Positions 51,697 through 60,281 of a DNA stretch of 64,000 nt are shown in pieces. The stretch covers positions 806,001 through 870,000 of the forward strand of contig NZ_BMXU01000001.1 in NCBI RefSeq assembly GCF_014651915.1. The letters are read 5' to 3'. Numbering within the stretch: the first letter of the stretch is position 1; every line of letters starts with the position of its first letter. This DNA comes from Parvularcula lutaonensis. GTDB lineage: Bacteria; Pseudomonadota; Alphaproteobacteria; Caulobacterales; Parvularculaceae. A model generated the notes under the pieces. It had not been told where the DNA came from. It saw only the letters and a program-made list of their open reading frames with translations, and did not search any database. A program made the position numbers and the translations under genes.

Positions 51697-51789
51697 GATG
51701 TCTGTCGCCTCCGCTCACGCCCGTTCTTGGGCACGCCCCTGTTCCGGGTCAACAAGAGAGCAAAGACGTGAGCGTATCGTGAAAGCCGG

Positions 51790-52584
51790 TCAGATCTTCA
51801 TTGCCTGGGAGGCATCGCCCAGGGTCGTGCCGCCTTCGACTTCGAGGATCGTGCCCGTGACGTAGTCAGCGCCCGGCGAGGAAAGCCACAGCGCCGCATC
51901 GGCGATGTCGTCGCGATCGCCAAAGCGCTTGAGAGCGAGGGCCTCACGGTACTTCTCTCGCATTTCCTCGCTCGGCGCTAGGCGCGCCATGCCTTCGGTG
52001 CCCTCGATCGGACCGGGACTGATGGCATTCACGCGGACACCTTCGATCCCCCATTCCAAGGCACAGCATTTGACCAGCATGTTCACGCCGGCCTTGGCCG
52101 CGCAGACATGGGCCTGGAACAGCCAGGGCTGGGTCGCCTGGGGCGCGGTGATGGCGATGAAGCTCGCACCGGGGCGCCTCGCCTTGTGGATGGCGGAGCG
52201 GAAGACGTTGAAAGTCCCGAGAAGATCGATATCGACCACGGACTTGAAGGCATTGGCCGACATCTGCGCCGCGCCGGCCGGGAAATTCCCCGCCTGCCCT
52301 GCCAGCACCATATCGATATCGCCGAACTTCTCGGCGCACTGGTTCACGGCGGCTTCGACATCGGGGTAGCTCCGGGCATCCACCGAAGCACCGTCGGCAG
52401 CCTCGGCGCCGGCCTCCTTCAGCATGGCCACCGTCGCCTCGACCTTCTCGATCGACCGCGAGACGACGAACACTTTCGCGCCTGCTTCAGCAAAGCGCCG
52501 CGCGATCTGCTCGTTGATGCCGGAGGTAGCGCCGGACATGAAGCAGGTCTTGCCCTTCATGTCGTAGGTGGGGGCTTGGGTCAT
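51790..52584 (-). CDS. SDR of the 2,4-dienoyl-CoA reductase/FabG type
   Basis: This 264-aa NAD(P)-dependent reductase has an N-terminal [23 protein letters not shown], in which the third glycine of TGxxxGIG is replaced (Asn-Glu), and the central [11 protein letters not shown]. The active-site helix is [39 protein letters not shown]. Absence of the catalytic Tyr before AAKAG and the GPI-TEG motif are usual in the 2,4-dienoyl-CoA reductase group, which suggests fatty-acid beta-oxidation. GGGAGAGACC precedes ATG 52584. It is divergent from the M13 protease gene. Confidence 0.87.
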   Translation of the reverse strand: [264 protein letters not shown]

Positions 52585-52727
52585 GGGGTCTCTCCCTCAT
52601 CGGTTCTGTTGTCGGGGGGACTTAGGCGCCGTTCTCGGTTCGCCCGCAAGACTGCCATGCTGTTGCCTTTCGTCCCGGCTTGGTCGAGAAACCACACCGT
52701 TTTTCGATAACGAGAGAGACCACAAGC

Positions 52728-54833
52728 ATGAAGAACTTCCCTCTCCTCGCCTCGACGGCCCTCGCCGGCGTCCTGGCTCTGGGCCTTGCAGCATGCGACG
52801 GCGTGCAATGGGGTGAAGGCGACCAGCCAGAGTCCGAAACGAGCCAAGCCGTAGAGATCGCTTCGGAAACTGAAAGCGTCGGACCGGAGCTGGGCACCTT
52901 CGGTATCGAGACCGCCGACATGAAGCCTTCGGTCGATCCGGGCGACGACTTCTACGCCTATGTGAACGGCACCTGGCTCGATACTTTCGAGATTCCGGCG
53001 GAGCGCTCCAGCTACAACAGCTTCACGCGCCTGTTCGAGCGCTCCGAAGAGCGCGTCCGCAAGATCATCGAGGACGCCGCGGCAGCAGATGCGCCCATGG
53101 GCTCCACCGAACAGAAGATCGGCGACTACTTCGCCGCCTTTATGGACACTGACGCCATCGAGGAAGCGGGCCTTGCGCCCATCCAGGACGAGCTCGACCG
53201 CTACATGGCCGCCGAGACCCATGACGATATCGTCGCGCTGATGCTCGACCCGTCGGTCGCCGCGCGCAGCATCGTTGGCATCGGCGTCTCGATCGACGCC
53301 AAACAGCCTGACAAATACTCGGTCTATATCGGACAGTCGGGCCTCGGCCTGCCGGACCGCGACTATTACCTGTCCGAGCGCTTCGCGGACAAGGCTGTCG
53401 CCTATCAGGACTTCCTCGGCGACCTCCTGCGCTTCGCCGGTGTCGAGCAGGCCACTGAAAAAGCCGCAGAGGTCTATGCGTTCGAAAAAGCCCTCGCGGA
53501 GGCCCACTGGAGCCGCGCCGAGCGCCGTGACCGGGACAAGACCTATAACCGCTACACCCTCGCCGAACTCGAAGAGATGGCGCCGGGGCTCCCGTGGGCT
53601 TCCTCGATGGAAACCCTGGGTGCGGATGGTGAAGAGTACTACATCGTCTCCACCCCGAGCGCTGTCGAAGAAACGGCAAAGATCTTCCGCGACACGCCTG
53701 TCGAGACGCTGAAGAACTACCTTATCGCCGGTGCGATCCGCAGCTACTCCTCGGTCCTGCCGAAAGAGATCGACGACCGCGTCTTCGCCTTCACGGGCAC
53801 CGAACTGCGCGGCGTGCCGGAGCAGCGCCCGCGCTGGAAGCGCGGCGTTTCCGCCGTGAACGGAGCGATGGGCGAAGCCGTCGGCAAGGTCTATGTCGAG
53901 CGCTACTTCCCCGAAGACAGCAAGCGCCAGATGGACGAGCTGGTGAAGAACCTCCGCGAAGGCTTTGCCGAACGTCTCGAGAACCTCGAATGGATGGGCG
54001 ACGAAACACGCAAGGAAGCGCTCGCCAAGCTTGACGCCTTCACGCCGAAGATCGGCTATCCGGAAGAGTGGACGGATTACTCCGCCCTCGAAGTCTCGGC
54101 CGACAACCCTGTCGAGAACATGCGTCAGGCCCGCATCTTCGGCTTCAACGAAAACTGGTCCCAGCTCGGCCAGCCGATCGACAAGAAAGAGTGGTTCATG
54201 ACCCCGCAGACGGTCAATGCCTACTACTCTTCTACCCGCAACGAGATCGTCTTCCCGGCAGCGATCCTGCAGGCTCCGTTCTTTGATCCGGAGGCTGACC
54301 TTGCCGTCAATTATGGCGCCATCGGCGCGGTGATCGGCCACGAGATCGGCCACGGCTTCGATGACCAGGGACGGAAGTCCGACGGCACGGGCGCGCTCCG
54401 AGACTGGTGGACCGAAGAGGACGCCGCACGGTTCCAGGAGAAGGCTGACGCTCTTGGAGCTCAGTACGCGACCTATGAGCCGGTGGAAGGTTTCTTCATC
54501 AACCCCGAGCTGACCATGGGCGAGAATATCGGCGACCTTGGCGGCCTGTCGATGGCCTATCACGCCTACAAGCGCGCGACGGCTGGCCAGGACGTGCCGG
54601 TCATCGACGGCTTCACCGGCGACCAACGGTTCTTCATGGCGTGGGCACAGGTCTGGAAGGGCCTCTACCGCGAAGAAGCCCTGAAGCAGCAGGTCGCGAC
54701 GGACAGCCACTCGAACGGCAAGTTTCGGGTCAACGGCGTCGTCCGCAACATGGACCCGTGGTACGAGGCCTTCGACGTCTCCGAAGACGACGAGCTGTAC
54801 CTGCCAGAAGACGAGCGCGTGTCGATCTGGTAA
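52728..54833 (+). CDS. M13-family (neprilysin-like) metallopeptidase lipoprotein
   Basis: This 701-aa zinc endopeptidase cuts short peptides in the envelope. It begins with a lipoprotein signal (MKNFPLLASTALAGVLALGLAAC, Cys23), then the M13 N-terminal domain starting PSVDPGDDFYAYVNGTWL. The catalytic domain has NAYYSSTRNEIVFPAAIL, the zinc site VIGHEIGHGFDDQG and the third-ligand motif GENIGDLGGL. ATG 52728 follows GAGAGACC; an upstream in-frame start would destroy the signal peptide. A terminator follows at 54878. Confidence 0.96.
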   Translation: MKNFPLLASTALAGVLALGLAACDGVQWGEGDQPESETSQAVEIASETESVGPELGTFGIETADMKPSVDPGDDFYAYVNGTWLDTFEIPAERSSYNSFTRLFERSEERVRKIIEDAAAADAPMGSTEQKIGDYFAAFMDTDAIEEAGLAPIQDELDRYMAAETHDDIVALMLDPSVAARSIVGIGVSIDAKQPDKYSVYIGQSGLGLPDRDYYLSERFADKAVAYQDFLGDLLRFAGVEQATEKAAEVYAFEKALAEAHWSRAERRDRDKTYNRYTLAELEEMAPGLPWASSMETLGADGEEYYIVSTPSAVEETAKIFRDTPVETLKNYLIAGAIRSYSSVLPKEIDDRVFAFTGTELRGVPEQRPRWKRGVSAVNGAMGEAVGKVYVERYFPEDSKRQMDELVKNLREGFAERLENLEWMGDETRKEALAKLDAFTPKIGYPEEWTDYSALEVSADNPVENMRQARIFGFNENWSQLGQPIDKKEWFMTPQTVNAYYSSTRNEIVFPAAILQAPFFDPEADLAVNYGAIGAVIGHEIGHGFDDQGRKSDGTGALRDWWTEEDAARFQEKADALGAQYATYEPVEGFFINPELTMGENIGDLGGLSMAYHAYKRATAGQDVPVIDGFTGDQRFFMAWAQVWKGLYREEALKQQVATDSHSNGKFRVNGVVRNMDPWYEAFDVSEDDELYLPEDERVSIW

Positions 54834-54877
54834 GCGCCTGCGGTCCGTCATGGACGGGCCGCGCAGGAATTGTGAAG

Positions 54878-54908
54878 CTCCCGGGCAATTTCTGCCCGGG
54901 AGTTTTTT
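54878..54908 (+). terminator. Terminator of the M13 gene, ending at the next start codon
   Basis: A perfect 10-bp stem (CTCCCGGGCA 54878-54887, TGCCCGGGAG 54893-54902), loop ATTTC, is followed by six Ts (54903-54908). The next base begins the ATG of the hydrolase gene, and GGGAG in the 3' arm is placed as its Shine-Dalgarno. Confidence 0.93.
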
Positions 54909-55697
54909 ATGCGCCTGCTCATTGTATTGATCGCGATTTCCTTTGGTTCTTGCAGCGCTATTCCGCCTCGCGACGGGGCCACGTCGGCACAGGCCGTTCC
55001 GATGAGCCAGGCCTACCTGACGGCCGAGACGAGCGACGGGGTGACCGTCTACGGACATATCTGGGAAGGACGCCGAGCGGATCGCCGGCCGACGATCCTG
55101 TTGTTCCATCAGGGGGGCTCCAACGGACGCGGCGAGTACGGAGAGATCGCCGGCTGGCTTGCCGGGGAAGGCTTCACGGCCATAGCTTGGGATACGCGCA
55201 GCGGCGGAGACCTCTACGGCTCCTCGAACCGAACGGCGGAGAACCTGCCGGACGGCGTTGCGGCAGGGTTCTGCGATACCCTGCCGGACCTCATCGCTGC
55301 AATCGACGAGGCCGAGAGCAACGGCTTCGGGGAGCACGGCTTCATCCTTTGGGGCAGTTCCTACACCGGGGCGCTGGTCTTTCATGCGGCGGCGGATCGG
55401 CCTGAAGTGACCCGCGGCGTGATCGCCTTCTCGCCTGCCTCAGGCGGGCCGATGCGCTCCTGCCTCGCCATGGAGCGCGCACCGGAAGTGAAAGCCCCAA
55501 TGCTGGTGATCCAGCCACCTTCGGAAATCGTCCGCCCCACCGCCGCTGAGCAGCGCAGGCAGCTCGAAGCCCTGGGCGCGAGTTATGTCATCCCTGAAGA
55601 TGGCGTGCACGGATCGTCCACCCTCTCCGACGAGCGAACAGGCAAGGATATGACCGGCACACGGAAGCTTGTCTTGGGATGGCTGAAAGGGCTTTGA
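54909..55697 (+). CDS. Alpha/beta hydrolase lipoprotein (dienelactone-hydrolase-like)
   Basis: This 262-aa esterase-like protein has a short lipoprotein signal (MRLLIVLIAISFGSCS; lipobox FGSC). The alpha/beta-hydrolase features are the oxyanion HQGGSNGRGEYG, the nucleophile elbow LWGSSYTGALVFHAA and a C-terminal His in EDGVHGSSTLSDERTG. Substrate unknown. The start ATG 54909 is required for the signal peptide and directly abuts the U-run of a terminator, with GGGAG of the terminator stem as ribosome site. Confidence 0.85.
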   Translation: MRLLIVLIAISFGSCSAIPPRDGATSAQAVPMSQAYLTAETSDGVTVYGHIWEGRRADRRPTILLFHQGGSNGRGEYGEIAGWLAGEGFTAIAWDTRSGGDLYGSSNRTAENLPDGVAAGFCDTLPDLIAAIDEAESNGFGEHGFILWGSSYTGALVFHAAADRPEVTRGVIAFSPASGGPMRSCLAMERAPEVKAPMLVIQPPSEIVRPTAAEQRRQLEALGASYVIPEDGVHGSSTLSDERTGKDMTGTRKLVLGWLKGL

Positions 55698-55721
55698 GGG
55701 CACCTTGCGCTCAATCCCGGA

Positions 55722-56852
55722 TCAGCGAAGCCGCTCCGCGATCCGTGCCATGCTTTCGATCGTGTTGCGGGCGAGCTCCTTGCAGCGACGGGGCGACCAG
55801 CCTTCGCCGGGGATGGCGTTGGTCCGCGCATCCTTGAACGGCATCTCAAGGGTCATCGACAGGCAGTCGAAGCGCTCGGCCACGGCGTTGCAGGCGATTT
55901 TCATGTTGGCCTTGCCCGCGGGGTCGATCGGGTAGCCTTCCTTGTCCTGAAAGTCAGGGGTCGCCTGAATGAGCTGGTTCTTGAAGGTCGAGAGCAGCTC
56001 CGACAGCCGCGGCGACCAGCTCGGGATGCCTTCGGAGCCGGCGATGAAATTGTTCGCGATGGCTTCGTCGCCATGGGCGTCGAGGAAGAGGTCGCAGCCC
56101 ACCTCGTCCATTTTGTTCAGGACACAGAGGACCTCGGGACTTGTCTCTGCGCTCGGACTCTCCCATGCGCGGTTGAGATCAGTCCCTGCCGCATTGGTAC
56201 GGAGGTGGCCGCGGGCGACACCGTCGGGGTTCATCATCGGCACGACATAGACCGTGGCATGACGCAGGAGCTGTTGGGCCATGTTGTGGTCTTCGTCCAC
56301 GAGGGTCTCGCAGAAGCCCTCCGCGAAGAAACTCCCCATTGATTCGCCGGGATGCTGGCGCGCGATGACCCAGATCTTCCTCTTGGCCTCGGCAGGCTCG
56401 CCAAAGCGCAAGGCATCCACCGGGCGACCGTCGAGGGAATAGCCGAGGGGCATCCATTCCACGCCCTTCTTCTTGGCCATCCTCGCGGTGAAGCGCATGG
56501 CCTCATAGGCCGTGTAGGGTGCGAAATAAGCGTAGTAGCAGACCGGACCCTTCGCTTCGTGTTCGACGATCAGCTTGCCGTTCTCGTAGCGGGTCGGGAC
56601 GCGGAACCAGTCCTCGAGATCGTAGGAGGCGCAGGCGTGGTAGTCCTGCCACCCGCCTTCGTAGCTCGCCTTGGCCGCGTTCTCGAAGGTCATCACACGC
56701 AGGCCCTCGGGGCTTTCGAGGCGGAAATAGAACCACTGGAAGAAGTCAGCCTTGCCATCGCTTTTGATTTCCAGCCGAATATCTCCCGGTTCATCGGCGC
56801 GCAGCACGCGAATGTTGCCGCTCTCAAAGGCGGAGGTGATCGTGATCGACAT
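55722..56852 (-). CDS. M14-family zinc carboxypeptidase, cytosolic-carboxypeptidase (AGBL/Nna1) type
   Basis: This 376-aa protein has no signal peptide and the two-domain layout of cytosolic carboxypeptidases: an N-terminal beta-sandwich (SDGKADFFQWFYFRLE) and a peptidase domain. Zinc ligands are His167 and Glu170 in ARQHPGESMG and a later His in FLDAHGDEA; PMMNPDGVARGHLRTNAAGTDLNRAW is the substrate region and TLEMPFK holds the catalytic Glu. It probably trims C-terminal residues in the cytoplasm. The start ATG 56852 is within 63 bp of divergent aat. Confidence 0.93.
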   Translation of the reverse strand: MSITITSAFESGNIRVLRADEPGDIRLEIKSDGKADFFQWFYFRLESPEGLRVMTFENAAKASYEGGWQDYHACASYDLEDWFRVPTRYENGKLIVEHEAKGPVCYYAYFAPYTAYEAMRFTARMAKKKGVEWMPLGYSLDGRPVDALRFGEPAEAKRKIWVIARQHPGESMGSFFAEGFCETLVDEDHNMAQQLLRHATVYVVPMMNPDGVARGHLRTNAAGTDLNRAWESPSAETSPEVLCVLNKMDEVGCDLFLDAHGDEAIANNFIAGSEGIPSWSPRLSELLSTFKNQLIQATPDFQDKEGYPIDPAGKANMKIACNAVAERFDCLSMTLEMPFKDARTNAIPGEGWSPRRCKELARNTIESMARIAERLR

Positions 56853-56915
56853 GACGCTCTTCCCAAGGCTGCCTGCGCTCCTGCGTTTAACGACTCTCGC
56901 GGGGCGGGCAATCCT

Positions 56916-57563
56916 GTGAAGCTTTCGCCCGAAGTGTTGATGCAAGCTTATCGTCTGGGCTTTTTTCCGATGGCGGAGGCCCGCGACAGCGACGAGTTGA
57001 TGTGGCTGAAGCCCAAGTTCCGCGGGATCTTCCCGCTGGACGGCTTCCATGTGCCGCGGTCGCTGAGGAAAGTCGTGCGGCAGGACCGCTTCACCGTGAA
57101 GGTGGACACGGCCTTCGAAGAGGTGATGCGCTATTGCGGCAGCGAGGAGGCGGGCCGCGAGGAAACCTGGATCAACGAGGAGATCCTCGAGGTCTATTCC
57201 GCGCTGCACCGCGAGGGCGTGGCCCATTCGGTCGAGAGCTGGCGTGGCGACAGGCTCGTCGGGGGCCTCTACGGCGTCGCGATCCAGGGCGCCTTCTTTG
57301 GCGAGAGCATGTTCAGCCTCGAAACCGATGCGTCAAAGGTCGCCCTCTGCCATCTCGTGGCACGGTTGAAGCAGACGGGATTCACCCTGCTCGATACGCA
57401 GTTCCTGACGCCGCACCTTGCGCGCCTGGGCGGGATCGAGGTGCCGTCGGAGGAATATAGCGCGCTGCTGGCAGCCGCCATGAAGGCCGAAGGGCGGTTC
57501 ACCGCCCTGCCAGATCAGATTTCGGGATCTTCCATTTTGCAGGCGATCACCCAGACATCATAG
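56916..57563 (+). CDS. aat: Leucyl/phenylalanyl-tRNA-protein transferase
   Basis: Aat transfers Leu or Phe from tRNA to proteins with N-terminal Lys or Arg, making N-degrons for ClpS/ClpAP. The 215-aa protein begins (GTG 56916) KLSPEVLMQAYRLGFFPMAEARDSDELMWLKPKFRGIFPLD and carries ETWINEEILEVYSALHREGVAHSVE-W, LVGGLYGVAIQGAFFGESMFS and LLDTQFLTPHLARLGG. Its last 49 bases overlap the convergent DUF2155 gene. Confidence 0.97.
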   Translation: MKLSPEVLMQAYRLGFFPMAEARDSDELMWLKPKFRGIFPLDGFHVPRSLRKVVRQDRFTVKVDTAFEEVMRYCGSEEAGREETWINEEILEVYSALHREGVAHSVESWRGDRLVGGLYGVAIQGAFFGESMFSLETDASKVALCHLVARLKQTGFTLLDTQFLTPHLARLGGIEVPSEEYSALLAAAMKAEGRFTALPDQISGSSILQAITQTS

Positions 57564-58165
57564 GTCGGGTGTTCCATCGCGTTGAGCGATGGCGAGGAGG
57601 CGAACATCCATCCCTTGAAGACAGGCTCACCGAAGAGCTCGGTGTCGATCTGCGCCTGGATGCTGGGCGGGACTTGCGCATCGCTGTCCTCGATGAGAGC
57701 GGCGATGGGATCGGCTTGACCGTCCGGCGTGCCAGCTCCGTTGGCGACGTCAGAGGTGTCGCGGGCGCGCTTGCCCGCTGCGTCCGTGTCACCGGAGTAG
57801 ACTTCGAGAAACACTGTCGTCTCCGGGAATTCCTCCGGCGGACGGGTCGAACAGGTCCGCGGCAGCAGGGTCAGCGAGCCGAACGCCTGCGGGAGGCCGA
57901 TCGGGACCTCGAGATCGACGAAGCTGGCGGTCACTTTGTCGAGCGCGCGCAGGGTCACGGAGACCGGGATGCGCGAATCATCGCTGTCGGTCCCAAAAAC
58001 ACTGTCGAGGAATCCAGCACCGGATTTCGAGCGCGACAGGCGGTCGAGTTCGGTTTCCTGCCCCTCGACAGGTGCAGGTGGCTCCACCGTCCAGCCGAGC
58101 AGATACTCAGGCTCCTGGGCCTGAAGCTGCGCTGCGAGGGCGAGGATTGAGATCAACATGAACAA
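57515..58165 (-). CDS. DUF2155 exported protein
   Basis: This 216-aa protein is conserved in alphaproteobacteria next to aat and NDUFA12, function unknown. It has a signal peptide (MFMLISILALAAQLQAQ), a low-complexity acidic region (about 125-165) and the DUF2155 core in two parts: LRALDKVTASFVDLEVPIGLPQAFGSLTLLPRTCSTRPPEEFPET-VFLEVY, and the end FKGWMFASSPSLNAMEHPTYDVWVIAC. It starts downstream of the NDUFA12 gene on the same strand. Confidence 0.9.
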   Translation of the reverse strand: MFMLISILALAAQLQAQEPEYLLGWTVEPPAPVEGQETELDRLSRSKSGAGFLDSVFGTDSDDSRIPVSVTLRALDKVTASFVDLEVPIGLPQAFGSLTLLPRTCSTRPPEEFPETTVFLEVYSGDTDAAGKRARDTSDVANGAGTPDGQADPIAALIEDSDAQVPPSIQAQIDTELFGEPVFKGWMFASSPSLNAMEHPTYDVWVIACKMEDPEI

Positions 58166-58198
58166 GCGACTCCGATGCGCGGAGAACCCCTTAGCACA

Positions 58199-58612
58199 TC
58201 AAAGCGCGTCAGGTGACCACGCTTCATAGTCTTTCTGTTCAGGTTGCGGGCGGCTCGCCACCGAGATTGAGCCGTGCGGGCGATAGGCGAGCGGCGTGCC
58301 GGTCATGTTTGGCAGGTGCGGCTTCTCGAATTTCTTGACCTCCGGCGGGTTCACCGTCGGCGGCTCGTCCCAGATGTGGTGCAGCCAGCCGTGCCATTCG
58401 GGCGGGACCCGGCTGCCCTCGGCATGGCCGTGATAGACGACCCAGCGGCGCTTGCCGCCTTCGGGGAAGCTCCCCTCGCCACCCTCTTCGAAATAGCGGT
58501 TGCCCTCGAAGTCTTCGCCAACGAGACGGGCCTTGGCCTTCCACAGGGTGAAGCCGGTGCCGATCGTCGACTGGTGCCACCAGGTGAAGATGCGTTTCAG
58601 AAGGCCGATCAT
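58199..58612 (-). CDS. NADH:ubiquinone oxidoreductase subunit NDUFA12
   Basis: This 137-aa homologue of the mitochondrial complex I accessory subunit NDUFA12/B17.2 is found in alphaproteobacteria. It has KARLVGEDFEGNRYFEE, RRWVVYHGHAEGSRVPPEWHGWLHHIWDEPP and a C-terminal PHLPNMTGTPLAYRP-GS, all family marks. It binds the peripheral arm of complex I and probably helps its assembly or stability. The start at 58612 gives the usual N-terminus MIGLLKRIFTWW. The nuo operon itself is not in the window. Confidence 0.95.
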   Translation of the reverse strand: MIGLLKRIFTWWHQSTIGTGFTLWKAKARLVGEDFEGNRYFEEGGEGSFPEGGKRRWVVYHGHAEGSRVPPEWHGWLHHIWDEPPTVNPPEVKKFEKPHLPNMTGTPLAYRPHGSISVASRPQPEQKDYEAWSPDAL

Positions 58613-58752
58613 TGATAACTCCGCGGGCGATGGCAGCAGCCTATGCAAAAGACCGCGGCGTCTGTCCAGTGAATGCGGGAAAAGGCTGGCCGGGAAAGCC
58701 TGCACGAGGGTTTCCGTTGAGCGGCGGACGGGCGTCTCCTATCGTCACGATC

Positions 58753-59865
58753 ATGTTCCGTCGCTTAGCGTCTGCCACCCTTCTCCTCGCCGCCTGCGCC
58801 ACGCCAAGGGCCGACATGCCCGCCCTCGACAGTCGCGCCGTCAATGAGCAACGCCTCGCCGTGCAGCGCGGGGCGGTGGCCGATGCGCTGGCGCGAGAGG
58901 ACCGCGTGCTGCGCCTTGCCTGGCCGATCCTGACCGCGAACGCGGAGCTCTGCACGAAGACGGCCCCTGCGCTCGGCATGAGGCTCGGTGATGCGAAGAC
59001 GATCGGAGTGCTGGCGGAGGGGCTTCGCAAGGAACAGGTCGAAGCGCTCGGCTATGACGAGACGGTGCGCGTGCTGAGCATCGCGCCGGGGGGACCTGCC
59101 GCGAACGCCGGACTGCGCCCCGGAGACGTGGTGACGGCGGTCGGCGCCGAGAATGTCGAAGGCCTGCGTGAAACGGGCGAAGCCCTCGACAAGGTGCTCG
59201 GCAAGCAGGACCCCGCGCCCGTCACCCTCTCCATCGCGCGCGGAGCCGAGATGTTCGAAGCCACGCTCGAACCGGTGGAAGCCTGCGACGTGCGTGTCGT
59301 CTCCAGCCCGAAGAACGCCATCAACGCCAAAGCGAGCTTCAAGACCATGACGGTCTATGCAGGGCTCCTGCGCGCGGTGGAGGATGACAATGCCCTGTCC
59401 TTCATCATCGCCCATGAGCTGGCCCACGTCGCGGGCAGGCATCCGCGCAAGGTGATCCGCAATGCGGGCGTGACCGGAACCGTGCTTTGGGCGCCGCCCC
59501 TGGTCATCGCAGGGCAGGTTCTCGACATCGTCGCGCGGCCTGTGGCCAAGGGCCTCGGGGCCGAGGCTGCGCCATTCACGACCCTGACCACCCGCGCCGC
59601 CGCAGGCGCAGTGCGGTCAGCCGATTTCGAGCGGGAGGCTGACTATGTCGGCCTCTACATGCTCGCCCGCGCTGGCGGTGCGCCCGAAGGGGTCGGCGAC
59701 GTCTTCCAGCTCTTCGCCAATGTCAGCCCGCTGAGCTCCTGGATCCTCGTCAGCCATCCGACCGTGCCCGAGCGCCAGCTCAGGCTCGATCTCGCGGCGG
59801 CGGAAATCTCGAGGAAGCGCAAGGCGGGTGCGCCGCTGCTGCCAGAAGGTTGGACGACGGACTAA
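58753..59865 (+). CDS. M48-family metalloprotease lipoprotein with PDZ domain
   Basis: This 370-aa envelope zinc protease has a lipoprotein signal with lipobox LAAC (Cys15), a PDZ-like insert (about 103-170: VRVLSIAPGGPAANAGLRPGDVVTAVGAENVEGLRE) and an M48 catalytic part with HELAH (221-225) in FIIAHELAHVAGRH and the third ligand in SADFEREADYVGLYML. It ends SHPTVPERQLRLD. It is distinct from the TPR-type M48 protein at 2.8 kb. ATG 58753 is chosen because it starts the signal peptide; the upstream frame overlaps the divergent NDUFA12 start. Its stop overlaps the convergent I78 gene. Confidence 0.92.
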   Translation: MFRRLASATLLLAACATPRADMPALDSRAVNEQRLAVQRGAVADALAREDRVLRLAWPILTANAELCTKTAPALGMRLGDAKTIGVLAEGLRKEQVEALGYDETVRVLSIAPGGPAANAGLRPGDVVTAVGAENVEGLRETGEALDKVLGKQDPAPVTLSIARGAEMFEATLEPVEACDVRVVSSPKNAINAKASFKTMTVYAGLLRAVEDDNALSFIIAHELAHVAGRHPRKVIRNAGVTGTVLWAPPLVIAGQVLDIVARPVAKGLGAEAAPFTTLTTRAAAGAVRSADFEREADYVGLYMLARAGGAPEGVGDVFQLFANVSPLSSWILVSHPTVPERQLRLDLAAAEISRKRKAGAPLLPEGWTTD

Positions 59866-60218
59866 CCGCAGACGATCTTGGTGATCGTACCGTCCTCGTC
59901 GACATGGATGTTCATCCGGTCGGCGATGTATTCCATCGTCACCATCATCCCCGGCTCGATGATCCTGACCTTGAGGTCGGCAGGGTAGATGACCGCCGCG
60001 AGGTTCTTGCCGACGAAGCCCTGATAGTCCTTCGCAGGACACGACATCTCGCCAGTAGGGCCGATCAGGTCCTCGCCCGCTTCGCGCGGACGATCGATCT
60101 GTGCGCCCTCGTCGAGCAGCGGTGTGTCATCGTCCAGCAGGATGGGCTGGTCGTCTTTCGAACATGACGCACAGGCGGCGGCGAGGATCAGCGGGAGAAT
60201 GAGAAGGGATCTGGCCAT
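59862..60218 (-). CDS. I78-family peptidase inhibitor lipoprotein
   Basis: This 118-aa protein has a lipoprotein signal (lipobox AAAC, Cys16) and a C-terminal I78 serine-protease-inhibitor domain: FVGKNLAAVIYPADLKVRIIEPGMMVTMEYIADRMNIHVDEDGTITKIVCG. The terminal CG and the MNI-VDE pattern are diagnostic. It probably protects the envelope against proteases. ATG 60218 is preceded by GGAG about six bases upstream. Confidence 0.9.
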   Translation of the reverse strand: MARSLLILPLILAAACASCSKDDQPILLDDDTPLLDEGAQIDRPREAGEDLIGPTGEMSCPAKDYQGFVGKNLAAVIYPADLKVRIIEPGMMVTMEYIADRMNIHVDEDGTITKIVCG

Positions 60219-60281
60219 CGGAGGCTCCGGAACGCTAGCACGGGGGCAACCTAGCAGAACCTGAGCGTGAGGAACGCCCCA

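Noticed and set aside
52581-55385. Minus-strand open frame of 934 codons opposite the M13 peptidase and hydrolase
   Set aside because: Crosses a strong terminator and two genes with clear families; translation shows no domain.
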